From Solirubrobacteraceae bacterium (GTDB taxonomy: Bacteria; Actinomycetota; Thermoleophilia; Solirubrobacterales; Solirubrobacteraceae), in assembly GCA_016462625.1 (NCBI GenBank), contig JAEMSV010000026.1, forward strand, positions 1-46,505: DNA of 46,505 nucleotides, in the 5' to 3' direction. Within the stretch, counting starts at the first letter, position 1. Each line of letters begins with the position of its first letter. The notes beneath the pieces were generated by a model. That model made no database searches. It was given only the letters and a program-made list of their open reading frames with translations, and was not told where the DNA came from. The position numbers and the translations under genes are program-made. Below, one piece after another: positions 26,587 through 34,746 of this stretch.

Positions 26587-27438
26587 TTATGCGGCGCCGG
26601 CGGGCGTGGCCGCCCAGCTGGCGAGGATGTTCAGCGCGTCCGCTGAGGCGGAGCCGGGCTCCGCGGTGAAGACGGCAAGGGACAGTCCCTTGTCCGCTTC
26701 GAGATCCATCGATTCATACGAGAGCTCGAGCTCGCCCACGACCGGGTGGTGCATGTGCTTGACGCCCGACGCGTGGAACCGCACGTTGTGCGCGGCCCAG
26801 AGCTTGCGGAAGTGCTCGCTGCGGGTCGAGAGCTCGCCGACGAGATCAGTGAGCCCGCGGTCGTACGGGTTGCTGCCCGCGAGGGAGCGCAGGTGCGCGA
26901 CGAGCTCGGCGGCGACCTTGTCCCACTCGGGGTAGTAGTCGACCGCGACCGGGTCGAGGAAGGTGAAGCGCGCGCTGTTCGTCGGCTGCTCGCGGCTCTC
27001 GAACATTGGCGCGTAGAGGGCGCGGCCGAGGTCGTTCGCGGCGAGCTGGTCGAGCCGCGCGTTGCGGACGAGCGCGGGCGCGGCGATTGCGTCGACGATC
27101 TGCTGCACGACCGGGCGGATCCGCTGCGGGATGGGCTTCTTCGGCTTGCTCGCGACGGGGCGCGCGGCGCGGGCGAGATCGAAGAGGTGCGCACGTTCGG
27201 CGTCATCGAGTTGGAGGGCGCCGGCGAGCGCTTCGAGCACGATCTCGGAGACGCCGTTGACCTGACCGCGCTCGAGCCGGCGGTAGTACTCGGCGCTCAC
27301 GCCGGCGAGCGAGGCGACCTCTTCGCGGCGCAGTCCGGGGACGCGCCGGGCGCCGTAGCTCGGGAGTCCGACGTGCTCCGGCGTGATCTTCGCTCGCCGG
27401 CTGGTGAGGAACTCCGCGATGTCGTTCGCCGTGTCCAC
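26587..27438 (-). CDS. XRE-family regulator with MmyB-like ligand domain
   Basis: 283 residues. N-terminal helix-turn-helix (LRREEVASLAGVSAEYYRRLERG, about 36-58) and a C-terminal MmyB-like domain (from about residue 105; NDLGRALYAPMF, TFLDP, HHPVVGELELSYESM) that in homologs binds a fatty-acid-like ligand. Such regulators commonly control an adjacent oxidoreductase: here the co-transcribed aldo/keto reductase and, divergently, a dead alcohol dehydrogenase. Start is a GTG at 27438. Confidence 0.9.
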   Translation of the reverse strand: MDTANDIAEFLTSRRAKITPEHVGLPSYGARRVPGLRREEVASLAGVSAEYYRRLERGQVNGVSEIVLEALAGALQLDDAERAHLFDLARAARPVASKPKKPIPQRIRPVVQQIVDAIAAPALVRNARLDQLAANDLGRALYAPMFESREQPTNSARFTFLDPVAVDYYPEWDKVAAELVAHLRSLAGSNPYDRGLTDLVGELSTRSEHFRKLWAAHNVRFHASGVKHMHHPVVGELELSYESMDLEADKGLSLAVFTAEPGSASADALNILASWAATPAGAA

Positions 27439-27471
27439 GTTGTTCAGCGTACCCCCGGGGAGGTGGTCCTA

Positions 27472-27506
27472 AGGGGCCCTGTTAGTGCCCGTCTGACAGG
27501 GCCTCT
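27472..27506. promoter_or_regulatory. 11-bp dyad between regulator and dead dehydrogenase
   Basis: aggggccctgt (27472-27482) and acagggcctct (27496-27506) form an inverted repeat with one mismatch around a 13-nt loop. It lies in the divergent promoter region of the XRE gene and is the likely autoregulatory operator. Its preservation beside a decayed target gene is notable. Confidence 0.5.
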
Positions 27507-27539
27507 CACCTTTGCCGTGGACGCGCTTCTCTGGAGGAC

Positions 27540-28020
27540 ATGCGTGCAGCCATCTTCATTGAACCCGGGACGATCGAGGCCGGCCGGATCATCGCGCGAG
27601 GCCGTAACCCGGCCCGCCGCGAGTTTGCCCGGAGTTTGGGGGCGACGGACATTGTCGCCGCGCGTGGCGAGGAGGCGGTCGAGACGGTCAAGGAAACGAC
27701 CGACGGCGTGGGCGTCGAGGCGACGCTCGAGTGCGTCGGCCCGGCCAGTCGAGCGAGATCGCCCGGGCTGGTTCGATGGTCGGCTTAGTCGGCGTGCCCA
27801 GGGGCGTGGACCTAGCCGATCACGCGGATGTTCTACCGGACGGTCGGCGTGCGGGGTGGTGGCGCGCCGGTGCGGGTCTACCTACTCGCGCTGTTCAACG
27901 GCGTGCTCGAGGGTAAGATCAACCCGCCGCGTTCTGGACTCGAGACGCCGCTCGACGGCATCGGTGACCCGTATGCAGCGGCGGGCGCTGAAGCCGCTGG
28001 TGCGCGTTGGGTCGGTCTGA
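27540..28020 (+). pseudogene. Decayed zinc-type alcohol dehydrogenase
   Basis: Fragments of one dehydrogenase are spread over three frames. It starts with ATG at 27540 (after GGAGG) as MRAAIFIEPG, then jumps straight to the NAD-domain piece IIARGRNPARREFARSLGA ... GVGVEATLECVG, so about 150 codons with the catalytic zinc ligands are missing. Near 27750 the match moves to another frame (SSEIARAGSMVGLVGVPRGV), near 27825 to a third (FYRTVGVRGGGAPVRVYL ... TPLDGIGDPYAA), and near 27975 to the frame ending MQRRALKPLVRVGSV with a stop at 28020. One deletion and three frameshifts: not functional. It would have been the divergent target of the XRE regulator. Confidence 0.82.
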
Positions 28021-28098
28021 TTCAGGGACCTCCGCCGTGTCGGGTCCTCGTGATCTCGTCGCCAGTTCCAGGTGATGTGTTCGATACGGCGGTCGCAG

Positions 28099-29271
28099 CT
28101 AGCGGTCAGCGCCTCCGCGCGACCCAGGGGCTCCCAACGAGACGCGATCAAGGCGGTGTTCTAGGCCGTCGAGCGTGCGTACTTGCGAGTCGAGGTTGGC
28201 CTCAGTCGCGTGCTTGAGCGGGTCGACCTTCGCGAGGTGAATCGATCCGTCCACACGAAGGTGGACCGGCTGCTCAAAGTCGAAGTCGGTGTCTGGCGCC
28301 CAGGATCCGGTCGCAACCACGATTGGCCGCCAGGCCGGGAGCGGCCGCTCGTATGCGCCGCTGCGGAGTGCCGTGGCGTCCGGCTTCGAGAGACCGCTCT
28401 CGCGCAGAATCGCGTCGCGAATACCCCTCGCGGCCTGCTCGAAAATCTCACCTACGAGAACCCGTGCGTCGCCGAAACTCAGGTAGCCATGCTCGATGCC
28501 GTTACTTGCTTCTCGAAGCGCCCGGTGAATCGTCTCGTCTCCAGCGAAAATGTCCCTCAGTCGCAACGCGCTGAACACATCGCCGTCGTTGGGTTGGTCG
28601 CGGCCGGGCCTTGGCTTGATGTTAAGTGCTTGCCCAAGCGCCGGTATTGACTCCACTCCCGCCTCGGCCTTGGCGCGATCAGCGACGACGATGGTCAGGC
28701 TCTCGACCGCCATCCAGAGGTGAAGTAGCGCGTGGACAGAGGCCGCGGGACCAGTTCGCCGTAGTGCCTCCCCGTAGTTCGCCGTGGCTCGAAGGAGGCG
28801 CGTCTCCCTCGGGTGTACGGCGAAGGCTTGGATGAGTCGCAGCGTTCGATCTACGTCAATCGTGCGGCGTGCCACCACCGGGTAGCCGCCGAGCGTGCGA
28901 AGTGCGACGAACGCGCCGCCGGCGATCGGTTCATACGCAGCTTCTAGGTGGGGGTCCAGTACCGCGGCGTTGGCGGATAGTGCGATGAGTTGCAGGTTGC
29001 GTCGGCCGGAATTGGTCAGACTGGTCGCGGCAGCGTCGAGGTCCTCAGCCTCGCCTCGGACGTGGCAGACAAGTTCCCCTACTCCGTCCGCCCCATACTC
29101 AGTCTTGTAGCTGATGAACTCAAGCGGAGCCGATGAATCAGGCGCAGCTCGGAGTTGCATCACGGTTTTGGGCGGAAAGCACGCCGCAGATACCGCTCGT
29201 TGGACTGAGTCATACGCCACGACGTGGCCATGATCCTTGCGGGTGCGGCTGGACAGGTTCGGGCCTTGCAT
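28099..29271 (-). CDS. Unknown protein, possible HEPN-like
   Basis: Not recognised. From the ATG at 29271 it is 390 residues; a GTG at 29220 with AAGGA upstream is another possible start. The N-terminal half is mixed alpha/beta (LEFISYKTEYGADGVGELVCHVRGE). The C-terminal half is helical with HALLHLWMAVESLTIVVAD and ALREASNGIEHGYLSF; a helix pair ending in an N-x-x-x-HG element is reminiscent of HEPN/Apea-type domains, but the Arg-to-His spacing (x7) is not canonical. Codon use is less GC-extreme than in the flanks, which suggests acquisition. Same strand as the HEPN gene upstream, 127 nt apart. Confidence 0.62.
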   Translation of the reverse strand: MQGPNLSSRTRKDHGHVVAYDSVQRAVSAACFPPKTVMQLRAAPDSSAPLEFISYKTEYGADGVGELVCHVRGEAEDLDAAATSLTNSGRRNLQLIALSANAAVLDPHLEAAYEPIAGGAFVALRTLGGYPVVARRTIDVDRTLRLIQAFAVHPRETRLLRATANYGEALRRTGPAASVHALLHLWMAVESLTIVVADRAKAEAGVESIPALGQALNIKPRPGRDQPNDGDVFSALRLRDIFAGDETIHRALREASNGIEHGYLSFGDARVLVGEIFEQAARGIRDAILRESGLSKPDATALRSGAYERPLPAWRPIVVATGSWAPDTDFDFEQPVHLRVDGSIHLAKVDPLKHATEANLDSQVRTLDGLEHRLDRVSLGAPGSRGGADR

Positions 29272-29398
29272 GCCGGGCGAACCGCGTGTCCCGCAGGCGG
29301 GAAGCCCGGTTATCGACCACAACGGCTGCCAGGGCAGGAGCGGAACTCGTCCGGCCTCGCCCTAGGCTGAGTCACGTTACGGCTGCTTGCCGGTGCGG

Positions 29399-30181
29399 CT
29401 AGACGTCTGCCTTGCTCTGGCCGTCCGCCTGAAGTCGCTTCAGTCGCGTTCTGACCGCCTTTGCCCGCTCGCGGCGGATGTCCGCACGATTGACAACGTT
29501 GGCGACGTACTTCTCCCAAGACCGAGTCTCGAGCTCACGAATCGCATCCTCCGTCGCGCTTCGGTGGACACCCAAGTCCCGGTGGTGAGTCTTGGAGGAC
29601 ACCACAAGGTCATTGACGGCATTGGCGACCGACGCTGCGAGTCGATCCTTGAGCTGGAGTGACATGAGGTTCTCTGCACTCAGCCGGGCGGTGATACCGG
29701 CGTTCAGATCGGTGCCGGATGTGTTCAGCGCGACGCGCCACTGGCCGTGAGCGACCTTATTCCGCAGCCCGATGATTGATTCCAGGTGCTTGATGCCCGA
29801 AAGGTGCACGTCGTGCTGTCGCTTGGAATCAAGGGGGGCGACGCTGTCCTGGAATGGGCGGTTGACGTGGTTGTACTCGCAGAACGCGATCTCGACCGTG
29901 CGCTTCCACTTGTCGATCAGGCTGGGTGCCCGTCCTGCCTTGGCGTTGACTAACGCCCGGAACTCATCTGGCACAGGCGGCTCGTACAACAGTTTGTAGA
30001 ACCGGGATTCGACCTTCGCGCTGAGGAGAAACGTAGCGACGCGCGTCAGCGCATCGACGGCTACTTCGTCGCGATCACCTAACGCGAGCGTCAGGATGGA
30101 GCAGGTGCGCTCAAAGCCCGTGCTGACTGCTCGGAAGTTCTCCGAGTGCCAACGATAGAGATCTTGTTGCGCTGCTCCCAT
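29399..30181 (-). CDS. HEPN-motif protein, putative RNase
   Basis: 260 residues, helical throughout. GIKHLESIIGLRNKVAHGQW (about 128-147) contains R-N-K-V-A-H, the RNxxxH form of the HEPN Rx4-6H catalytic motif found in RNases of toxin-antitoxin, abortive-infection and CRISPR systems. The flanks are amphipathic helices; the C terminus is very basic (RRERAKAVRTRLKRLQ), consistent with RNA binding. No nucleotidyltransferase partner is adjacent. A poor ribosome site (GGGATGAG) precedes the ATG at 30181. It ends next to a tRNA-like sequence and has lower GC than the flanks, typical of a mobile defence cargo; that role is inference. Confidence 0.68.
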   Translation of the reverse strand: MGAAQQDLYRWHSENFRAVSTGFERTCSILTLALGDRDEVAVDALTRVATFLLSAKVESRFYKLLYEPPVPDEFRALVNAKAGRAPSLIDKWKRTVEIAFCEYNHVNRPFQDSVAPLDSKRQHDVHLSGIKHLESIIGLRNKVAHGQWRVALNTSGTDLNAGITARLSAENLMSLQLKDRLAASVANAVNDLVVSSKTHHRDLGVHRSATEDAIRELETRSWEKYVANVVNRADIRRERAKAVRTRLKRLQADGQSKADV

Positions 30182-30194
30182 ATCTCATCCCGGC

Positions 30195-30233
30195 CCGCCG
30201 AAAGGCGCGCTGAATCTAGACGCCCTTCGGCGG
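30195..30233 (-). terminator. Hairpin after the tRNA-like sequence
   Basis: ccgccgaaagg (30195-30205) pairs with ccttcggcgg (30224-30233), a 10-bp GC-rich stem with one bulge and an 18-nt loop. It starts within the tRNA-like 3' acceptor strand. There is no U-tract, so termination is only possible. The downstream arm supplies the CGGCGG that the 5' acceptor strand should have had. Confidence 0.4.
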
Positions 30234-30303
30234 ACCGGGACTCGAACCCGGACTCAAACTCCCGCCGCGAGGCGGGCGTGTTCACCTTTACACCAGTCGC
30301 CCG
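30227..30303 (-). tRNA. tRNA-like sequence, probably a pseudo-tRNA
   Basis: Good tRNA features: T arm CCGGG-TTCGAGT-CCCGG (30251-30235), D arm GTGT-AAAGGTGA-ACAC (30293-30278), and a 3' strand TCCGCCG plus discriminator A. Bad features: the 5' acceptor strand CGGGCGA pairs at only 5 of 7 positions; the anticodon arm is a perfect 6-bp CCCGCC/GGCGGG stem closing a TCGC tetraloop (or a 5-bp stem with a 6-nt loop), so no 7-nt anticodon loop exists; and the variable region is 9 nt. The D and anticodon arms most resemble tRNA-Glu or tRNA-Gly with 3 nt lost. No CCA is encoded. I call it tRNA-like and do not assign an amino acid. Confidence 0.5.
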
Positions 30304-30488
30304 GCGACATCGTACGCAGGCCGTCGTCACCGCGACAAGGCGTACCGTTCCTGCCACGACTGTGCGGCGTGTCTGGCGCTGCCCTGATAGGGGTGTGGCC
30401 GTCAAGCAAAGCGTTGGACTCGGCCGCTTGTCCGCGGTATCGACGCGGTGGCCCGGACGACTGTGTGCCGACGCGGCTGATTCCCCCG
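30304..30488. other. Intergenic region downstream of the guanidine operon
   Basis: 185 nt between the tRNA-like sequence and the allophanate hydrolase stop. Apart from the promoter-like element at 30309-30338 I see no gene or strong hairpin; the transcription terminator of the large minus-strand operon is not evident here. Confidence 0.4.
30309..30338 (-). promoter_or_regulatory. Promoter-like element upstream of the tRNA-like sequence
   Basis: On the minus strand, TTGTCG (30338-30333), an 18-nt spacer and TACGAT (30314-30309) place the start of transcription at about 30302, the first bases of the tRNA-like fold. If real, the sequence is expressed despite its defective anticodon arm. Confidence 0.4.
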
Positions 30489-32216
30489 TCACACAGCGGT
30501 CACCTGCGCGGAGAAATACGGGCGCCAGCCGCCGTGATCGGTGATGTCCGTGGCGCCGGCTAGTGCTCCTGACTCACAGATGAAGCTAGTGATCTCGGTC
30601 TCGTCGGCGAGGGTGACGCGGCCGAGACCCAGCGGCGCGCCGATCAGGCCGAGCAGCTCCCCGAGCGCCGCGGCAGGCATGTCCCACACCTCGCACTCGA
30701 TCGCGGCGCCGTCGCCGTCCGTCGCGCGCGACAGTGCCGGGCGCTTCCCGTCCGGCAGCGCGAAGAATCGGTAGTCCGGCGCCGTCGTCGTGGCGCGGAC
30801 AAACCGCCCCCCACGATCCGTGAGCTGACGGTTCAGCGGCATCCCACTCAGATGCGCGCCCACCACCGCAAGCGGCACCAGACCCGGCTCGGACACGCCG
30901 CTGTCTTCGCCACCCCACGACGCCGACGCATTCAACAACCGCCAGTCATGGAACGCCGGCGCCAGCAGCGACACGCCGAACGGCAGCCCGTCGGACCGTG
31001 CCTCCCCCGGGACCGCCACCGCGCTCAGGTCCATCAGGTTCACGAAGTTCGTGAACTGCCCGAGCGACTCGTTCACCCCGACCGGATCCGCCGCGACCTG
31101 CTCATGCGTCGGGTGCCCAGGTGTCGTCGGGAGCAGCAGCGCGTCGATCTCATCCCAGACAGGCTCGGCCGCCCGCCGCAACGAGGCCAGCTTGTGCGCC
31201 GCCGCGAACACGTCCACCGCGCTGAGGTCCCGTCCGCTCCGCACGATCCGCGCCACCGTCGGGTCCAGCCCCTCGGGCTCGCCCTCGATGATCTCCAGCA
31301 GGTCCGCCGTCCGCTCCGCCACCCACGACGCGTAGAGCAACGGCGCGGCGTCGAGCATCGGCGAGATGTCGACCGGGACCAGCGTCCATTGCTCCGCTGC
31401 CTTCGCGAGGGTCGCTCTCCACGCCGCTTCGGCTTCGTGTTCGGTGAACTCCAGCTGGCCCGTGAGCGGCACGCCCAGCCGACCGCCGCGGGGAGACATC
31501 GGGACCTCGGCCTTGCGCGACCACGGGTCCTCAGCGTCGAACGCAGCCGCCACGCCGAGCACGAGCGACGCATCCACCGCGCTCTGCGCGAACACCGACA
31601 CGCAATCCAGTGACGCGCACGCCGGGACGACGCCTCGCGTCGAAATCAGGCCACGCGTCGGCTTCAGGCCGACCAGTCCATTGAACCCCGCCGGCACTCG
31701 GCCCGAGCCCGCGGTGTCGGTGCCCAACGAGAACGCGACCAGCCCGAGGGCCACCGCCAAAGCCGAGCCCGAAGACGAACCCCCGCTCACGCGATCCGCA
31801 TCGAACACCGATCCATCGACGCCATACGGCGACCGCGTCCCGACCAGCCCGGTCGCGAACTGATCCATGTTCGTCTTGCCGATGAGCATCGCGCCCGCGT
31901 CCTGGAGCAGCTGCACCACCGTCGCGGTCTCCGACGGCTCGTACGCGAAGCCCGGGCAGCCCGCTGTCGTCGGAATCCCCGCGACGTCCATGTTGTCCTT
32001 CACCGCGAACGGGATCCCGTACAGCGGCAGCTCGGGATTCATCTCGTCGAGTCGGGCCGCGACGGCCAGCAGCTCCTCGTCGCACACCCGCGAGATCCAC
32101 ACGGGCGCATCGATCGCGTCGGCCCGCGCGATCACGTCGCGCGCGACGTCGGAGGGCCGAAGCCGCCCCGCCCGGTAGTCCTCCAGCAGCCCCTGCACCG
32201 TGAACGGCTTCGTCAT
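30489..32216 (-). CDS. atzF: Allophanate hydrolase (amidase-signature type)
   Basis: 575 residues. Amidase-signature domain (about 1-440) with the Ser-cisSer-Lys triad K73 (FAVKDNMD), S147 (SGGSSSG) and S171 (DTAGSGR), then the C-terminal domain particular to AtzF/DUR1 (about 445-575; VVGAHLSGMPLNRQL, ITSFICESGAL). It splits allophanate into two ammonia and two CO2: the terminal step of urea, biuret, cyanurate and guanidine breakdown. The ATG at 32216 overlaps the carboxylase-like stop (ATGA). It is the last gene of the riboswitch-controlled operon. The open frame upstream of 32216 is a shadow. Confidence 0.94.
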   Translation of the reverse strand: MTKPFTVQGLLEDYRAGRLRPSDVARDVIARADAIDAPVWISRVCDEELLAVAARLDEMNPELPLYGIPFAVKDNMDVAGIPTTAGCPGFAYEPSETATVVQLLQDAGAMLIGKTNMDQFATGLVGTRSPYGVDGSVFDADRVSGGSSSGSALAVALGLVAFSLGTDTAGSGRVPAGFNGLVGLKPTRGLISTRGVVPACASLDCVSVFAQSAVDASLVLGVAAAFDAEDPWSRKAEVPMSPRGGRLGVPLTGQLEFTEHEAEAAWRATLAKAAEQWTLVPVDISPMLDAAPLLYASWVAERTADLLEIIEGEPEGLDPTVARIVRSGRDLSAVDVFAAAHKLASLRRAAEPVWDEIDALLLPTTPGHPTHEQVAADPVGVNESLGQFTNFVNLMDLSAVAVPGEARSDGLPFGVSLLAPAFHDWRLLNASASWGGEDSGVSEPGLVPLAVVGAHLSGMPLNRQLTDRGGRFVRATTTAPDYRFFALPDGKRPALSRATDGDGAAIECEVWDMPAAALGELLGLIGAPLGLGRVTLADETEITSFICESGALAGATDITDHGGWRPYFSAQVTAV

Positions 32217-34102
32217 GACCCCTCGCTTCCAGCCGCGGTCGCCGCCCACGCCCCGCGCTCGGCCGCGAACGCGGCCTCCCGCCCGGCGCGGAACTCCGCG
32301 ATCGACTCGGCGTTGTCCTCCAAGAACGTTTCGTGCTCGGCCATCGAGAAGACCGCCGGCTCCACCCGCGGCGCCCACTCGCCCGCATCGCTCAGCCGCC
32401 GCAGCTCCTCGAGCTCGTCCTCCGACACCGGCTCGAACCGGATCTGGTCGAAGTGGTGCAGCAGCGCGCCCGACTCGATGCCCCAGATCGGGACCGTGCG
32501 GCCGACGAGCTGGTAGCCGCCCGGGCCCTCCATCCCGTACACGCACATGAACGCGCCGCCGATGCCGACCGCGTTCGGCGGCGTCCACGGGCGCGGCGGC
32601 GTGTACTTCGTCGTGACCAGGCGGTGGCGCGGGTCGACCGGCAGCGCCACCGGCGCGCCGAGGTAGACGTCGCCCAGCCCGAGCACGAGGTAGGACGCGT
32701 CGAAGACGATCCGCCGCACGTCGTCCTCGGATTCCAGCCCGTTGATCCGCCGGATGAACTCGATGTTGTCCGGGCACCACGGCGCGTCGCGCCAGACCGA
32801 CGTCATGTACTTCTCCACCGCCAGCGCCGCCTGCGAGTGGCGCCACGCGAGCGGGAGATGCACGACCCGCGACGCGATCGGCTGGTCCTCCGGCGCGGGC
32901 AACCCAGACTGCACCCGCTGGACCGCCCACAGCAGCGCGGCCGCCGTCGTCAGCGACGGATCGAACTGCACGTGCAGAGAACGCACGCCCGGCGTCAGGT
33001 CGGTCACGCCCGGGATGCCTGCGTCGACCAGCGCACCCTGCAGCACGTGCGCGCGCACGCGCGAGCGCAGGTCCAGTTCTGGCTCGCCGAACTCGACGAG
33101 CAGCGCGCGCTCGCCGGCGCGCCGGTAGGTCACCGGGCCGCCGAGCGCTTCCGCGGAAGCGTCGAGCACCGGGTCAGCCGAGCCCGCGCCGACCGCAAAC
33201 GACGGCGTCACGTCCTCCAGCAGCACCGTGTCGCCGGGCCGCGCCTGGCCGAGCTTCCACAGGTCCTCCTGCACCACCTGCGCGAACACCGCGAAGCCAC
33301 CCAACGACGGACCGTCCGGCCCGACGACCACCGCCGTGTCACCGCTCAACATGATCGACCCCACCCCGTACGCCGAATCGAGCACGTTCGATGGGTGCAG
33401 CCCCGCGTCGCCGCCGTCGCTTCGCGTGTACGAGGGGACCGGACCGACGAGCCGCACGCCCGTGCGGTCGGAGTGGTGGTGCACGGTCCACTCCTCGGAG
33501 AGCAGTTCGTCCAGGGAAGCGGGAGAGACGATGTCCGGCGCGCCCTGCGGCCCGGTCACGACGCGCAGCTTCCAGAGGTTCCCGATCGCCGGGCGCTGCA
33601 CCGACGCGACGGGCGAGCCGACGTCAGCGCCACCGATCGGCACGACCTCGCCGTCGAGCAGCTTCCCGCCGCCAATCTTTCCGGGCGTGAACGACGCGCG
33701 CGAGCCGAGCACGACCGGATCGTCGATCCCGCCCGCCACCAGCACGTACGCGCGCATGCCCGCGCCGCGGATCCCGCGAAGGCGCAGCACGCCACCCGCG
33801 GGAACTTCCAACGCGGTCCACTGCGGCACCGGGTTCCCGTCGAGCTCGACCACCAGCGGCGCGCCGGTCACGGCGACACGCCCACCAGCGGGGAAGCGCA
33901 AAGACGGTCCCTTGACCACGACCTCCAGCCCCGCCGCGCCCTCGGGGTTCCCGACCAGGCGATTGCCCAGGCGGAACGACAGGTCGTCCATCGGCCCCGA
34001 AGGCGGCACGCCCGTCTCCCAGAGTCCGAGCCGTCCCGGCCAGTCCTGGACCGTCGTCAGGGTGCCCGGAGCGAGCACCTCGATCGAAGGCGACTCGGTC
34101 AA
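32213..34102 (-). CDS. Urea/guanidine carboxylase-like protein reduced to carboxyltransferase domains
   Basis: 629 residues from a TTG at 34102 that overlaps the preceding stop (TTGA). Residues about 6-310 are the AHS2/KipA-type half (VLAPGTLTTVQD, GVPPSGPMDD, GNPEGAAGLE) and about 323-560 the AHS1/KipI-type half (GLGDVYLGAPVALP, DPRHRLVTTKY, CVYGMEGPGGYQLVGRT). These closely match the carboxyltransferase part of urea carboxylase. That enzyme normally has an ATP-grasp biotin carboxylase in front (about 450 residues) and a biotin carrier behind (AMKM lysine). Both are absent here and nowhere in the window: the protein starts at the first carboxyltransferase strand and ends at FAAERGAW, just where the carrier should begin. 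It may borrow a carboxylase in trans, act like 5-oxoprolinase PxpBC, or be a non-biotin enzyme. Confidence 0.88.
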   Translation of the reverse strand: MTESPSIEVLAPGTLTTVQDWPGRLGLWETGVPPSGPMDDLSFRLGNRLVGNPEGAAGLEVVVKGPSLRFPAGGRVAVTGAPLVVELDGNPVPQWTALEVPAGGVLRLRGIRGAGMRAYVLVAGGIDDPVVLGSRASFTPGKIGGGKLLDGEVVPIGGADVGSPVASVQRPAIGNLWKLRVVTGPQGAPDIVSPASLDELLSEEWTVHHHSDRTGVRLVGPVPSYTRSDGGDAGLHPSNVLDSAYGVGSIMLSGDTAVVVGPDGPSLGGFAVFAQVVQEDLWKLGQARPGDTVLLEDVTPSFAVGAGSADPVLDASAEALGGPVTYRRAGERALLVEFGEPELDLRSRVRAHVLQGALVDAGIPGVTDLTPGVRSLHVQFDPSLTTAAALLWAVQRVQSGLPAPEDQPIASRVVHLPLAWRHSQAALAVEKYMTSVWRDAPWCPDNIEFIRRINGLESEDDVRRIVFDASYLVLGLGDVYLGAPVALPVDPRHRLVTTKYTPPRPWTPPNAVGIGGAFMCVYGMEGPGGYQLVGRTVPIWGIESGALLHHFDQIRFEPVSEDELEELRRLSDAGEWAPRVEPAVFSMAEHETFLEDNAESIAEFRAGREAAFAAERGAWAATAAGSEGS

Positions 34103-34746
34103 CCCGCGGCCCAGATGATGAGGCGGACCGGCGTCGGGTCGTAGCCGTTGCACGGGTTGTTCAGCTGCGGGCAGTTGCTGATCATCACGACCGTGTCGCG
34201 GTCGGCGCGCACCTGCACGTACTTGCCGGGCGCGCTGATCCCGTCCTCGAACGTCAGCCCGCCCTCGGGCGTCAGCGGGACGTTCATGAAGAAGTTCACG
34301 TTGTGCGTGAGGTCGCGCTTCTCCAGCCCGTGGCCCCACTTCAGCGCTTCGAGCAGGAACGTCTGGCGGCACGCGTGCATGTGGCGCGTGTGCTCGCCGT
34401 AGCGCACGACGTTCGACTCCTGCGAGCACGCGCCGCCCAGCGTGTCGTGGCGGCCGCACGTGTCCTCGACGATGGTCACCAGAGGCTGACCATCGAGCGC
34501 GAGCAGTCGCGAGCCGGTCGTCAGATACGCGTTGCCCTGCGCGCGCAGCGTGTCGACGGCGGAGTACCGATTCGCGTAGTCGTGTGCGTCGAAGAAGAGG
34601 GTGTCGACGGCCTGGTTGCCCTCGAGGTCGACCATGCGCAGGATCTCTCCGGCGCGCAGCAGGTGGGTCCAGCCGGAGCCCGCGGGGACGTCGTCCACCA
34701 GCCGAGCGCCCGACGGATCGAGTCCGATCGAAGACGAGATGCTCAT
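34099..34746 (-). CDS. DUF1989 protein, urea-amidolyase-associated protein 2 (carboxyguanidine deiminase subunit)
   Basis: 215 residues. Family hallmarks: VDLEGNQAVDTLFFDA (about 39-54), IVEDTCGRHDTLGGACSQES (about 92-111), NVNFFMNVPLTPEGGLTF and SNCPQLNNPCNGYDPTP near the C terminus, with conserved Cys/His residues that could bind a metal. Together with the protein encoded upstream it corresponds to the CgdAB pair, which removes ammonia from carboxyguanidine to give allophanate in bacterial guanidine use. Its stop overlaps the TTG of the carboxylase-like gene and its ATG overlaps the partner stop (ATGA). CgdA versus CgdB is not assigned. Confidence 0.88.
   Translation of the reverse strand: MSISSSIGLDPSGARLVDDVPAGSGWTHLLRAGEILRMVDLEGNQAVDTLFFDAHDYANRYSAVDTLRAQGNAYLTTGSRLLALDGQPLVTIVEDTCGRHDTLGGACSQESNVVRYGEHTRHMHACRQTFLLEALKWGHGLEKRDLTHNVNFFMNVPLTPEGGLTFEDGISAPGKYVQVRADRDTVVMISNCPQLNNPCNGYDPTPVRLIIWAAG

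Noticed and set aside
30227..30303. Calling a functional tRNA-Glu or tRNA-Gly
   Set aside because: The D and T arms fit, but there is no 7-nt anticodon loop and the acceptor stem has two mismatches, so identity and function cannot be supported.
30489..34102. Complete urea amidolyase or urea carboxylase
   Set aside because: I looked in all frames for an ATP-grasp biotin carboxylase or an AMKM biotin site and found none; only carboxyltransferase and allophanate hydrolase parts exist.
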